From assembly GCF_900205965.1 (NCBI RefSeq), contig NZ_OAOF01000001.1:310001-374000 (forward strand): a stretch of 64,000 bases of DNA, in the 5' to 3' direction. Below are positions 54,304-61,705 of the stretch, piece by piece. A program made the translations under genes and the position numbers. The notes under the pieces were generated by a model. It was not told where the DNA came from, searched no databases, and worked only from the letters and a program-made list of their open reading frames with translations. The stretch's first letter is position 1, and each line of letters opens with the position of its first letter. The stretch is from Lacrimispora amygdalina. GTDB lineage: Bacteria > Bacillota > Clostridia > Lachnospirales > Lachnospiraceae.

Positions 54304-55282
54304 AACCTTCTCCCCCTTTCTGGTAAATTCTCTCCACGACTGTTCCAATTTCCTCCTCTTCCACAGATATATCACTGGGAAGTAAACCCATAAGTTCTCT
54401 CAGTAATCCCGGAGCATTTTCTTTGGGTACCATAATTACCTTTTTATAAGGTGTCTGTTCAATAATCCGTGCTTCATTGCCCATCTTTGGAAGAGAAGTT
54501 GGTTCTTGAAATGTAACCGTTATTTTTTTTAACTTCTGGTACTGCTCAAAAAGCTTTTCTGTATCCCCATCATAGATTTTACAGCCATGATTGATAACAA
54601 TTGACCGTTTGCATAATGTCTTAATATCTTCCATGTAATGAGAAGTGAGTATAATTGTAGTCCCCTTTTTTTGATTAATTTCAGCTAAAAATCCCCGGAT
54701 CTGTTTGGACGCCACTGCATCTAAACCAATCGTAGGTTCATCTAAGAAAATAATCTTCGGATTATGTAGCAGTGCCGCAATCAGCTCCATCTTCATCCGT
54801 TCTCCAAGTGACAGTGTCCTCACCTGTACATGCATCAGTTCCTGCACCTGAAAGAGATTTACAAAATACTCTTTGGAAATCTGATACTCCTCCTCCGGCA
54901 ATCCATAGATTTCTTTAAACAAGCGAAGTGTATCTTCTACGGTCAGTTCAAAAAACAGCTGGCTCTTCTGCCCCATGACAACTGCATACTGCTGTTTCAA
55001 TTCATGATCTAAATCATTGGGGTAATATCCCAATACATTTATAGTTCCGCAGGTGGGCGCAATGATTCCAGTCAGCATTTTAATCAGAGTTGTTTTACCC
55101 GCGCCATTTGGGCCAATCATACCCACAAATTCTCCTTCTCTGATCGAAAGATCCAAATTGGTCACGGCCTGTTTTTCTTCGTACTCCCGCCTCACCAGTC
55201 CCCTAATGCTTCCCATCATACCTGCCTGTTTCTTAAATCTCCTGTAATTCTTTGTTAACCCTGCAGTTTTAATGATTTCCAT
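54296..55282 (-). CDS. ABC transporter ATPase, export type
   Basis: A 328-residue nucleotide-binding protein. Walker A GPNGAGKTT is near residue 60, the signature LSLGERMKMELIAALL near 158, and Walker B IIFLDEPTIGLDA near 180. A C-terminal DUF4162-like tail follows. It is the first gene of a four-gene operon (ATPase, two permeases, acetyltransferase) whose start, ATG 55282 with AAAAGGGGGAAA, is preceded by a 400-base leader containing a short ORF and an intrinsic terminator. The operon is therefore probably switched on in response to a translation-blocking compound; the cargo is not known. Confidence 0.88.
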   Translation of the reverse strand: MEIIKTAGLTKNYRRFKKQAGMMGSIRGLVRREYEEKQAVTNLDLSIREGEFVGMIGPNGAGKTTLIKMLTGIIAPTCGTINVLGYYPNDLDHELKQQYAVVMGQKSQLFFELTVEDTLRLFKEIYGLPEEEYQISKEYFVNLFQVQELMHVQVRTLSLGERMKMELIAALLHNPKIIFLDEPTIGLDAVASKQIRGFLAEINQKKGTTIILTSHYMEDIKTLCKRSIVINHGCKIYDGDTEKLFEQYQKLKKITVTFQEPTSLPKMGNEARIIEQTPYKKVIMVPKENAPGLLRELMGLLPSDISVEEEEIGTVVERIYQKGGEGFA

Positions 55283-55396
55283 GTGTTTCCCCCTTTTAAT
55301 AAATAAAAAATGACCACCGATTCATCTGCCGACTGGCATAATGCTTCCGCGATCTCAAATCAGACCTGAATTCAGACAGATATCACTGGAAATGAC

Positions 55397-55425
55397 AAAA
55401 AAGCATAACATTACCGTTATGCTTT
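55397..55425 (-). terminator. Leader terminator (attenuator) of the ABC exporter operon
   Basis: On the minus strand AAAGCATAAC pairs with GTTATGCTTT, a perfect 10-base stem and 6-base loop, followed by TTTT. It lies within the leader about 115 bases before the ATPase start codon and downstream of the short leader ORF. Confidence 0.8.
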
Positions 55426-55577
55426 CAAAAAGTCCGTCTGGTACAGACATATATTTGGAAGGTATGAGCTTTTGCTTAGCAAAAGTCAAGCATTCAGTAA
55501 GGCAGATTTACCGGCATAGCAGCCGAAAAAGGGCAGACTGATTACGTACAGAATCTTAGTCTTTCCTTTTCAACTAT

Positions 55578-55616
55578 TTAGTTAGTTGCGATCTCCAATA
55601 CTGACACACATAACAT
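55578..55616 (-). CDS. Leader peptide of the ABC exporter operon
   Basis: A 12-codon ORF MLCVSVLEIATN ending in TAA, with a second TAA two codons later in the same frame after the ACTAAC context. AGAGAGG lies seven bases before its ATG (55616), a spacing as good as that of any gene in the window. It stands between a very good promoter and an intrinsic terminator, and its first codons (GTTATG at 55609-55614) are complementary to CATAAC in the 5' arm of that terminator. The expected role is ribosome-mediated control: stalling or slowing on the leader changes RNA folding so that RNA polymerase reads through into the exporter genes. Leader peptides that begin MLC are, as I recall, known before tet(M)-type resistance genes. 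Confidence 0.55.
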   Translation of the reverse strand: MLCVSVLEIATN

Positions 55617-55648
55617 ACAAATACCTCTCTTTTCTTTATAATAACCTG

Positions 55649-55677
55649 ATATTACCTTATATTGTAATATATGTCAA
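55649..55677 (-). promoter_or_regulatory. Promoter of the ABC exporter operon, with embedded dyad
   Basis: On the minus strand a perfect TTGACA (55672-55677), 17-base spacer, TAATAT (55649-55654). A dyad ATATTAC-8 bases-GTAATAT (55649-55670) covers the -10 box and most of the spacer, a likely operator for an unknown regulator. Confidence 0.8.
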
Positions 55678-55680
55678 TGT

Positions 55681-56346
55681 TTATTCTATATTCTGGCTCC
55701 ACCGTTTATATGCCACAAGAATCGTGGTGTTACCGATCCGCAATACCAAATCCACCTTTTCAAATCCACCCTTTTTCAACATAGCAATCTGGTTTGAAAC
55801 AGTACAGGGTGTATCAAAATGATAAAACTCTCCTTCCGGAATCCCCAGCTCCTGTCTGATTCTTCTATTCTCTGCAAAATAAAAATCTTCCTCTTCCTGA
55901 TCTTCCACCATATAGTCGCATTCTATATAGACTCCATGATCTTTCAAGGCTCCAAATATCTTCTGATATAAGCCAATCTTTGCTTCATGCTCAAAATGAT
56001 GCATTGTCTGAAAAGAAACGGCACAGTCATACTCATTCATCTTCAAATCAGCATCAAAATAACTTCCGCATATTAAATTGATATTCTTTTCCGGAAAATT
56101 ACATTTTAATTTATCAAGCATTTCCCTGGTCAAGTCAATCCCTGTAACAGAAAGATCCGGAAATCTTTTAAAAATCTGTTTCAGTTCCAGACCTGTTCCG
56201 CATCCCAGATCCAGTAAATTACTGCATGACGCCGGGAGAAATGACGGCAGCAGCGCATAAGCCTGTTCACAGCCTTCTACCATAGAAAGCATGTGTTCTT
56301 CATATCCGTCAACCCGTGCCGCAAAAAAATCCTCCATTCGTTCCAT
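55681..56346 (-). CDS. Class I SAM-dependent methyltransferase
   Basis: A 221-residue soluble methyltransferase. Motif I LLDLGCGTGLEL is near residue 46, then GIDLTREMLDKLK, and motif IV DCAVSFQTMHHF. The N-terminal MEDFFAARVDGYEEHMLSMVEG suggests a small-molecule O- or N-methyltransferase. The frame extends to 56418, but AAAGGAGAGG places the start at ATG 56346. It ends three bases before the -35 box of the exporter promoter, which lies directly downstream; the two units may be functionally related, but only proximity shows it. Confidence 0.85.
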   Translation of the reverse strand: MERMEDFFAARVDGYEEHMLSMVEGCEQAYALLPSFLPASCSNLLDLGCGTGLELKQIFKRFPDLSVTGIDLTREMLDKLKCNFPEKNINLICGSYFDADLKMNEYDCAVSFQTMHHFEHEAKIGLYQKIFGALKDHGVYIECDYMVEDQEEEDFYFAENRRIRQELGIPEGEFYHFDTPCTVSNQIAMLKKGGFEKVDLVLRIGNTTILVAYKRWSQNIE

Positions 56347-56598
56347 TATAACCTCTCCTTTTCTACTTCGCTCCCTCTTCATAAGACTACAGCAGATGGA
56401 GAATTTACACAACCTCAAACTTCTTTCTGAATGATTCAGCTTCTTAGTAATACCCTTCCTTGCACCGGTAAAAGCCTGTATATCCGGCTGCCGGCAAATA
56501 CGTCAGTCGTTTGTTAACCTATTTTATTCCATAATTTAGGGGTACCAACGAATTAATGACTGTTTTCACACAAACCGCGGATAATACAATTAATGGAT
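56347..56598. other. Non-coding gap upstream of the methyltransferase and L25 genes
   Basis: About 250 bases between divergent units. I can place the L25 promoter at its right edge but no clear promoter for the methyltransferase. GC-rich pieces (CCGGCTGCCGGCAA and ACCGGTAAAAGCC at about 56465-56500) could fold, but no riboswitch family could be recognised. Confidence 0.4.
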
Positions 56599-56627
56599 TT
56601 GCTTTTCTCTGGCATATGTGTTATACT
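56599..56627 (+). promoter_or_regulatory. Promoter of the L25/Ctc gene
   Basis: TTGCTT (56599-56604), exactly 17 bases, TATACT (56622-56627). Transcription should start near 56634, giving a 130-base leader before the L25 start codon. Confidence 0.75.
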
Positions 56628-56653
56628 TGTATTACTTGAATAAAAAGAACCGT

Positions 56654-56722
56654 CTATTGAAGAAGGGCTTTTGTTGATTTCATTCTATAATGAAACCATG
56701 AAAGCCCTTCTTTTTTCAATAG
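56654..56722 (+). terminator. Terminator-like hairpin in the L25 leader (attenuator)
   Basis: CTATTGA and AGAAGGGCTTT pair with AAAGCCCTTC-TTTTTT-TCAATAG across a 28-base loop; the middle part ends in a T run. Outer bases TTGAATAAA (56636-56644) and TTTATTCAA (56731-56739) add another stem, so the whole leader is a nested hairpin. It lies between the promoter and the L25 gene, so RNA polymerase must pass it. Confidence 0.75.
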
Positions 56723-56764
56723 TGGCCTCATTTATTCAAAAAAAAAATCACGAGGAGGATCACA

Positions 56765-57340
56765 ATGGATACTATTACAGTAGAGAAACGTAATGAACAA
56801 TTTAAGGCAAAACAATTGCGGAGAAAAGGCATTGTGCCTTGCTGCATTTTTGGTGGCAGCCTTCCTAATTCCATATCGATTCAGATGGAAGAGAAGTCTG
56901 CTGAAAAATTACTTCGTAAACTACGGCTCGGAAGCAAGATTCAGCTTAAATTAGAAGATCAGACAATCATAACACAAATTAAAGATAGCCGCAGATGTTT
57001 TGCAGATAGTAAAATTGAGTATATCGATTTCCAGGCATTGGACCCAAAGACAAAGGTAAACAGCGTGGCACACGTCATTCTGGAAAATGCCGATTTTGTT
57101 ACCGGGGTGCTGGATAAGATGTTGATGGAAATCCCATATGCTTCTTTGCCGGAAGATATGATTGATACTGTTACTGTTAACTTAGAAGGTAAACCTGTTG
57201 GAACAATCGTAACTGTAGGAGATATTCCTGAATTTTTAAGTGACCGTATTGATCTGCAGGTAGAAACAGACAGCATTGTTTTAAGAATTACAGAAAAAAA
57301 ATTTGCGGCCGCACAGAACACCGAGCAGTCAGCCGATTAA
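56765..57340 (+). CDS. 50S ribosomal protein L25 (Ctc-type general stress protein)
   Basis: A 191-residue protein of the L25/TL5/Ctc family, which binds 5S rRNA and is often induced by stress. The start ITVEKRNEQFKAKQLRRKGIVPCCIFGG matches the RNA-binding domain with basic residues; the C-terminal domain begins near residue 95 (VNSVAHVILENADFVTG) and ends in a short acidic tail (QNTEQSAD). The length fits the two-domain Ctc form rather than the short E. coli L25. GAGGAGG precedes ATG 56765. It is controlled by an attenuated leader and followed by a sigma factor gene. Confidence 0.9.
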   Translation: MDTITVEKRNEQFKAKQLRRKGIVPCCIFGGSLPNSISIQMEEKSAEKLLRKLRLGSKIQLKLEDQTIITQIKDSRRCFADSKIEYIDFQALDPKTKVNSVAHVILENADFVTGVLDKMLMEIPYASLPEDMIDTVTVNLEGKPVGTIVTVGDIPEFLSDRIDLQVETDSIVLRITEKKFAAAQNTEQSAD

Positions 57341-57370
57341 CGATACATAATATAAAGGTGCTTCCAAAGA

Positions 57371-57412
57371 GAGCCTTGATTGTCAATTTACAAAATGACA
57401 TGATAGGCTCTG
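57371..57412 (+). other. Stem-loop between L25 and the sigma factor gene
   Basis: GAGCCT pairs with AGGCTC, with partial pairing of TTGTCA and TGACAT inside, in the 142-base gap. There is no T run after it, so its role is unknown. Confidence 0.4.
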
Positions 57413-57482
57413 TGTTCTATTTATAAAAAGAGGTACTGAGAGCAAATACGCACAGAAACTATCATGAATACAGGAGGACTAA

Positions 57483-58370
57483 ATGTCGGCAGCTAAACAG
57501 CAGGATGTAGATGCATCGGTTTTAGAAAAACAGCGTGATTCATATATAGAAGATCCCATAAAAATGTATTTATTACAGGCAGGGGAAGCACCTTTACTAA
57601 CCCAGGAAGAAGAATATCATCTTGCACAACTCTCCGCGCAGGGAAACAAAAATGCAAAGAACAGGCTCATCTGTTCCAATCTCAGACTTGTGGTCAGTAT
57701 TGCAAAAAAGCATGAAGGATACGTTCAGTCGCTAACTCTGCTTGACCTCATTCAGGAAGGTAACATTGGCCTCATGAAAGCTGTTGAAAGGTATGATTAT
57801 ACGCTGGGATATCGTTTCTCAACATACGCTACATGGTGGATTCGCCAGGCAGTCACCCGGGGAATTGCAGAGCAGGACCGCACAATACGATTACCAGTTC
57901 ATTACAGAGAAGATGTAAACACGTTAAATAACACCCTGCGTCAACTCAACCAGGAGCAGGAATCCTTTACAACTCAGGACATATCGGATATTACAGGATT
58001 TTCTGTGGAAAGAGTAGAGCAGATTATGATGGATTCTGCATCAACAATTTCACTGGATACTCCGATTGGCGACGATAATACAAGCTTTCTGGGCGATTTC
58101 ATTGAAGACAGAACTATATTATCTCCTGAACAAAGTGTAGTCGATGTTATGCTCAAAGAAGAAATTAATAAGCAATTGCTATCACTGAAGCCGAGAGAAC
58201 AAACGGTAGTAAATATGAGATTTGGACTCAATGGATATTTGCCCCATACTCTGGAAGAAGTGGGAAGCCATATGGGTGTAACCAGAGAACGAATACGACA
58301 GATTGAAGCACGGGCATTACGCACACTGCGTTTACCTAACCGCAGAAAATTTTTAGTTGATTTTGTGTAA
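57483..58370 (+). CDS. Sigma-70 family factor, primary-like but lacking region 1.1
   Basis: A 295-residue RNA polymerase sigma factor. Region 1.2 ([21 protein letters not shown]), region 2 ([15 protein letters not shown]...[22 protein letters not shown]...[29 protein letters not shown]), region 3 and region 4 ([15 protein letters not shown]...[29 protein letters not shown]) are all near-RpoD in sequence. Region 1.1 and the long spacer of the main sigma are missing, so it is a group-2-type alternative sigma that probably recognises ordinary TTGACA/TATAAT promoters. CAGGAGG precedes ATG 57483. It follows the L25 gene on the same strand, which suggests a shared stress transcript. Confidence 0.9.
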   Translation: MSAAKQQDVDASVLEKQRDSYIEDPIKMYLLQAGEAPLLTQEEEYHLAQLSAQGNKNAKNRLICSNLRLVVSIAKKHEGYVQSLTLLDLIQEGNIGLMKAVERYDYTLGYRFSTYATWWIRQAVTRGIAEQDRTIRLPVHYREDVNTLNNTLRQLNQEQESFTTQDISDITGFSVERVEQIMMDSASTISLDTPIGDDNTSFLGDFIEDRTILSPEQSVVDVMLKEEINKQLLSLKPREQTVVNMRFGLNGYLPHTLEEVGSHMGVTRERIRQIEARALRTLRLPNRRKFLVDFV

Positions 58371-58400
58371 ATCATGTTAAGTACTAAAAAAGCCCAAATC

Positions 58401-58441
58401 AGCAGGTCAGACAATAACCCATACTGTCTGACCTGCTTTTA
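58401..58441 (+). terminator. Terminator after the sigma factor gene
   Basis: AGCAGGTCAGACA pairs perfectly with TGTCTGACCTGCT, with an 11-base loop, followed by TTTTATG. It separates the sigma factor from the convergent GNAT gene. Confidence 0.85.
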
Positions 58442-58458
58442 TGATCTCTTTTTTATAC

Positions 58459-58947
58459 TTACAACAGATAATTATTTTCTTCATTGGCCTGTTCCCGCTC
58501 CATAACAAAATGCACCAGCTGGACGTTCCCATCCACCTGAGTCCCGTCAATTTTAAATGCAAGTTTTTTCGTATAGAAATTAACGTTTTCCTCTTTATCA
58601 GCCGGTGTAATTAAAGTAATTTTCTTCCAGTCCGAATATTGATCCAACATAAACTCAAAAGCTTGTGATCCGATCCCCTTCCCCTGATATTGCGGAATTA
58701 CGCAAAGGCATCCAAGATAATATTCTCCATTTCCCTGAGCTTCTACAGCTATGACTCCAACAGCAATATTGTCACAGTAAATAATATCCTTCGGATACTT
58801 TTCCAGGGAATTCTCCATACGTTCTCTGGATCTTCCATAAGCGGGACATTCCCCATATCTGATATAATCGTCATAGAATGCCTCATTATAAATCTGTACT
58901 AATAAATCAGCATCTTCCTTTTCTGCTTTCCTATATGATAAATTCAT
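58459..58947 (-). CDS. GNAT-family N-acetyltransferase
   Basis: A 162-residue single-domain acetyltransferase. The acetyl-CoA pyrophosphate loop is VIPQYQGKGIGSQAFEFML (about residues 88-106), preceded by YLGCLCVIPQ, and the C-terminus contains FYTKKLAFKIDGTQ, typical of GNAT. The substrate cannot be told. AGAAGGTG precedes ATG 58947; it follows the AAA ATPase gene by 29 bases on the same strand. Confidence 0.87.
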   Translation of the reverse strand: MNLSYRKAEKEDADLLVQIYNEAFYDDYIRYGECPAYGRSRERMENSLEKYPKDIIYCDNIAVGVIAVEAQGNGEYYLGCLCVIPQYQGKGIGSQAFEFMLDQYSDWKKITLITPADKEENVNFYTKKLAFKIDGTQVDGNVQLVHFVMEREQANEENNYLL

Positions 58948-58976
58948 AGTTACACCTTCTATATTTATATTAGTAT

Positions 58977-59834
58977 TTATAGAAACTCTTTTTCATACTT
59001 CTTAAAAAATTGATAATAAGCCTGTACATTGGAAAGCTCCGTCCATTTTTTAATATCAACCGGGTCCTCATCCATATCGTAAATCTTCGCCCCTCTCATA
59101 GATAGAAGAAATGGCGAATGAGTGGCAATAATAAACTGACAATGAAAAAACCGTGCAGAATCTTCTAAAAATTTCAAAAATTCCTGCTGCCGCTCCGGTG
59201 ATAAACTGTTCTCCGGCTCGTCCAGTAAATACAGTCCATTTTCCTTAATCTTCTCACAAAAAAACAGATAGGCACTTTCCCCATTGGAATGTTCCCTAAC
59301 ATTCCCCATCAGGCTCTTTCTGATGTATCGGGACTGGGTATTACTACGTGACATATTAACCTTCTTAAGCTTCTCATAGTCATCCAGAGACTTTAACTGA
59401 AAACTGGAATACTTTGAGTCTAAATATTCATCAAAAAGCTTTTCCCGTTTTTGATGTATCCCCTCGTTTAAAGACCTTATATTAAGCATAAAGTCAAAAA
59501 CATCGTCACTGGTTATTATCCGGCTGTCTCTTGTAACCGGCTCTTCCACTTCATAAGAACATAAATCCGTATAATCCTTGAAAAAATTGGAGCGGTTATA
59601 AAGAGCTTCCCGGGTAAGACAAAGCTTCTCCGCAATCACGTTTAAAGCGGTTGTCTTACCCGATCCATTGCCCCCATATAAAATCGTAACCGGCTCAAAA
59701 TCCAGCCTGGTCAATTGATTCTTTGACAGAATCTGAAATGGATAAAAAGTATCATAACAAGTTCGTTTTTCTCCCATTGTGAAGCTGTATTCTTCTTCTA
59801 TATCGGGAAATGAAAATTGTGATAAATAAATCAT
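58977..59834 (-). CDS. AAA-family ATPase (ABC/RecF-like)
   Basis: A 285-residue ATPase. Walker A YGGNGSGKTTAL is near residue 50, and Walker B GLYLLDEPENSLSPERQQEFLKFL near 210, followed by the histidine switch FIIATHSPFLLS. The layout is that of single-domain AAA_21/AAA_23 proteins related to ABC and SMC ATPases. Such proteins are found in defence and toxin-antitoxin loci but also alone; no partner nuclease is next to it. ATG 59834 is chosen because AGGGGGGAG lies eight bases upstream; the frame to 59867 lacks this. Confidence 0.8.
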   Translation of the reverse strand: MIYLSQFSFPDIEEEYSFTMGEKRTCYDTFYPFQILSKNQLTRLDFEPVTILYGGNGSGKTTALNVIAEKLCLTREALYNRSNFFKDYTDLCSYEVEEPVTRDSRIITSDDVFDFMLNIRSLNEGIHQKREKLFDEYLDSKYSSFQLKSLDDYEKLKKVNMSRSNTQSRYIRKSLMGNVREHSNGESAYLFFCEKIKENGLYLLDEPENSLSPERQQEFLKFLEDSARFFHCQFIIATHSPFLLSMRGAKIYDMDEDPVDIKKWTELSNVQAYYQFFKKYEKEFL

Positions 59835-59879
59835 TTCAAAACTCCCCCCTATATTAGCTTTATCCACTATTGTACTATT

Positions 59880-60273
59880 TTACAGATGAGATATCCACTC
59901 TTTTCTCAGATATGATTCATAACCAGCAATCCTTTCATCAATCCTCCGATGATAGCTGTAAGTGTAATTTTTAAAATGCTTCCCCCAGAAACGAAGTGCG
60001 TTCGGATTTAATGTCTCGCAATCCACTCCCAGATAACCGATGCCATCTTTTTTACACACATTGCATACATAAGCCAGCAAATCATCTGCCACATGCGTTC
60101 CCCGATACTCTTCTTTCACAAATGCACCGCAGATATTTTTCATGGAATCAGTTTCGCTGATAAACGTCAATCACCGGCAATTGTTTTATCTGTCTGCACT
60201 CATTTTCATATTCGCCTATTGCTAACTTCAGCGCTTCTTCCACATGTTTTTCTTCAGCCTTAACAATCTTCAT
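59880..60273 (-). pseudogene. GNAT acetyltransferase with internal deletion
   Basis: From ATG 60273 the sequence encodes a GNAT-like N-terminus (KIVKAEEKHVEEALKLAI...) for 41 codons and stops at 60148. In another frame from about 60170 the C-terminal half of a GNAT of the GFxVKEEYRGTHVADDLL type continues to 59880 (...GYLGVDCETLNPNALRFWGKHFKNYTYS). The two parts belong to one ancestral gene, and the middle is deleted with a frame change. The product should be inactive. It is the second internally deleted gene in the window, after the LysR remnant. Confidence 0.72.
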
Positions 60274-61284
60274 TTACCATTCTCCCCCAGTTTCATTTAT
60301 TTTCGAAAAATGCCCCTGCTTTTTTTTATTGCTCTTCTTTCTTACAACCGCCTGCTGCCTGCTTTCCTTTGCCGCCTGAAACCTGGACTCCTTTTGAATT
60401 TTCTGGTAATTTTTCCACCTTTTTTCTGTCACTGTCCCATCTTCCAGTGCCTGCACAACTGCACAGCCTGGTTCCCCGTTATGGGTGCAGTTACTGAATC
60501 TGCACTGCATAATTAAATCATTGATATCAGAAAAACTAACGTCCATACCGTCATCCACAACCCACATTCCCAGTTCCCGCATCCCCGGTGTATCAATAAT
60601 CCTGGATCCATTATCCATTACAAACAGTTGACGGTGAGTCGTTGTATGATGCCCTTTTGAATCATCTTCCCTGATTTCTCCAGTTTTCATTAGCTCTTTT
60701 CCCAGCAGATAATTGGTAAACGTGGATTTCCCCACTCCTGATGATCCCAGGAATACAGTGGTTTTATCAGGCGCGAGATACTCCGTCAGTTTCTCCATGC
60801 CTTCACCCGTCACAGCACTAACGATGCGGATATCCACCCCCATTGCTATCTGATTTACAAGTTTCATTTTCTCGTGTGTATCTTCCGCAATGTCTGCTTT
60901 TGTAAGGACAATGACCGGCTGCCCGCCGCTTTGCCACGAAGCAGTCAGATAACGCTCCAGCCGTTTTAAATTAAAATCAAAGTTCAGAGACATCAGGATA
61001 AAGACATAATCAAAATTTGCTGCGACAATCTGTTCTCCCATACCCACATCAGGGTCTTTCCTGGAAAAAGCAGATCTTCGTTCCAGTGTCTTAATAATCA
61101 GACAGTCACCCAGTGGATTATACTCAAGTTCCACATTGTCACCAACCGTGGGAAATTCTTCCTCGCAGTGAACTGCAAAATATATTCCCGCTTTTAATCT
61201 GGCATACAGATCTTCTCCCTTTACCCGCACCTCATAGCGTTCTCTGTGAACCGCTGTTATAAATCCATTCATTATTTCTTTCAA
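60274..61284 (-). CDS. rsgA: Ribosome assembly GTPase RsgA
   Basis: A 336-residue circularly permuted GTPase that checks maturation of the 30S subunit. An OB-fold comes first (residues 1-75), then the G domain in permuted order: G4 LTKAD near residue 125, G1 GSSGVGKSTF near 182, G3 DTPGMRE near 230. The C-terminal zinc finger follows (CRFSNCTHNGEPGC). TTG 61284 with AGAGAGG seven bases upstream is preferred; ATG 61272 is the alternative. Its promoter may be the one at 61.6 kb, in which case the message starts with a short ORF and an intrinsic terminator. Confidence 0.92.
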   Translation of the reverse strand: MKEIMNGFITAVHRERYEVRVKGEDLYARLKAGIYFAVHCEEEFPTVGDNVELEYNPLGDCLIIKTLERRSAFSRKDPDVGMGEQIVAANFDYVFILMSLNFDFNLKRLERYLTASWQSGGQPVIVLTKADIAEDTHEKMKLVNQIAMGVDIRIVSAVTGEGMEKLTEYLAPDKTTVFLGSSGVGKSTFTNYLLGKELMKTGEIREDDSKGHHTTTHRQLFVMDNGSRIIDTPGMRELGMWVVDDGMDVSFSDINDLIMQCRFSNCTHNGEPGCAVVQALEDGTVTEKRWKNYQKIQKESRFQAAKESRQQAVVRKKSNKKKQGHFSKINETGGEW

Positions 61285-61410
61285 AAAACAGCCTCTCTTT
61301 CAATTTTCCGCTGGCAGACAAATTTGCCAACAGTTAAAATAGGGCATAAAAATGCCGCGGTAATAGCCCTTATGAGCTGTCACTGCGGTTTGCTTTCTAA
61401 AAATATGCAC

Positions 61411-61437
61411 AAAAAAAACACATCTTATCATGTGTTT
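61411..61437 (-). terminator. Terminator in the leader of rsgA
   Basis: On the minus strand AAACACAT pairs perfectly with ATGTGTTT, a six-base loop, followed by TTTTT. It lies between a 13-codon ORF and rsgA, 127 bases before the rsgA start. Confidence 0.75.
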
Positions 61438-61509
61438 AACGGAGTTAAGCGATATATAAGAGTCTATAAGCGGCATATAAAACATGTCTTCCATATGCCC
61501 GTTATTCAG

Positions 61510-61551
61510 TTATTCTTTAATTACCTCTTTCACAAATAATACATTTGACAT
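61510..61551 (-). CDS. Short ORF upstream of rsgA (possible leader peptide)
   Basis: A 13-codon ORF, MSNVLFVKEVIKE, ending in TAA. AAAGGAG lies eight bases before its ATG (61551), and a reasonable promoter lies about 65 bases upstream. A strong intrinsic terminator follows 75 bases later and rsgA follows that. The arrangement is that of a leader peptide and attenuator, but it could also be a small standalone peptide gene or the remains of a longer gene. I do not recognise the peptide. Confidence 0.4.
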   Translation of the reverse strand: MSNVLFVKEVIKE

Positions 61552-61614
61552 ATCACATTCTCCTTTCAAAACCGCTGATGGGTTATTTTCGCAATAAAAC
61601 TTCCAATTACACTT

Positions 61615-61643
61615 ACGATAACACAAATTATCAGCAACGTCAA
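61615..61643 (-). promoter_or_regulatory. Promoter before the short ORF and rsgA
   Basis: On the minus strand TTGACG (61638-61643), 17-base spacer, TATCGT (61615-61620). The -10 box is imperfect. Confidence 0.5.
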
Positions 61644-61656
61644 TCAATATTTTCAT

Positions 61657-61683
61657 ACCTCTCACCAGATTCTGGTGAGAGGT
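61657..61683. repeat. Perfect inverted repeat after tyrS
   Basis: ACCTCTCACCAGA and TCTGGTGAGAGGT form an almost loopless 13-base inverted repeat, 23 bases past the tyrS stop. The flanks are not T-rich in either direction, so it may be a weak terminator or a protein-binding site. Confidence 0.6.
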
Positions 61684-61705
61684 CTTTCCTAAATACGCAG
61701 AAATA

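Noticed and set aside
56440..56580. Possible riboswitch upstream of the methyltransferase gene
   Set aside because: GC-rich paired pieces exist, but I could not match any known aptamer core and pairing is not convincing.
61300..61494. 64-codon minus-strand frame between rsgA and the short leader ORF
   Set aside because: No ribosome-binding site before its start, runs across the intrinsic terminator, and the peptide has no pattern of a real protein.
61510..61656. A longer 48-codon reading of the short ORF before rsgA
   Set aside because: Its start is one base from the inverted repeat and has no usable ribosome-binding spacing, whereas the internal ATG at 61551 does.
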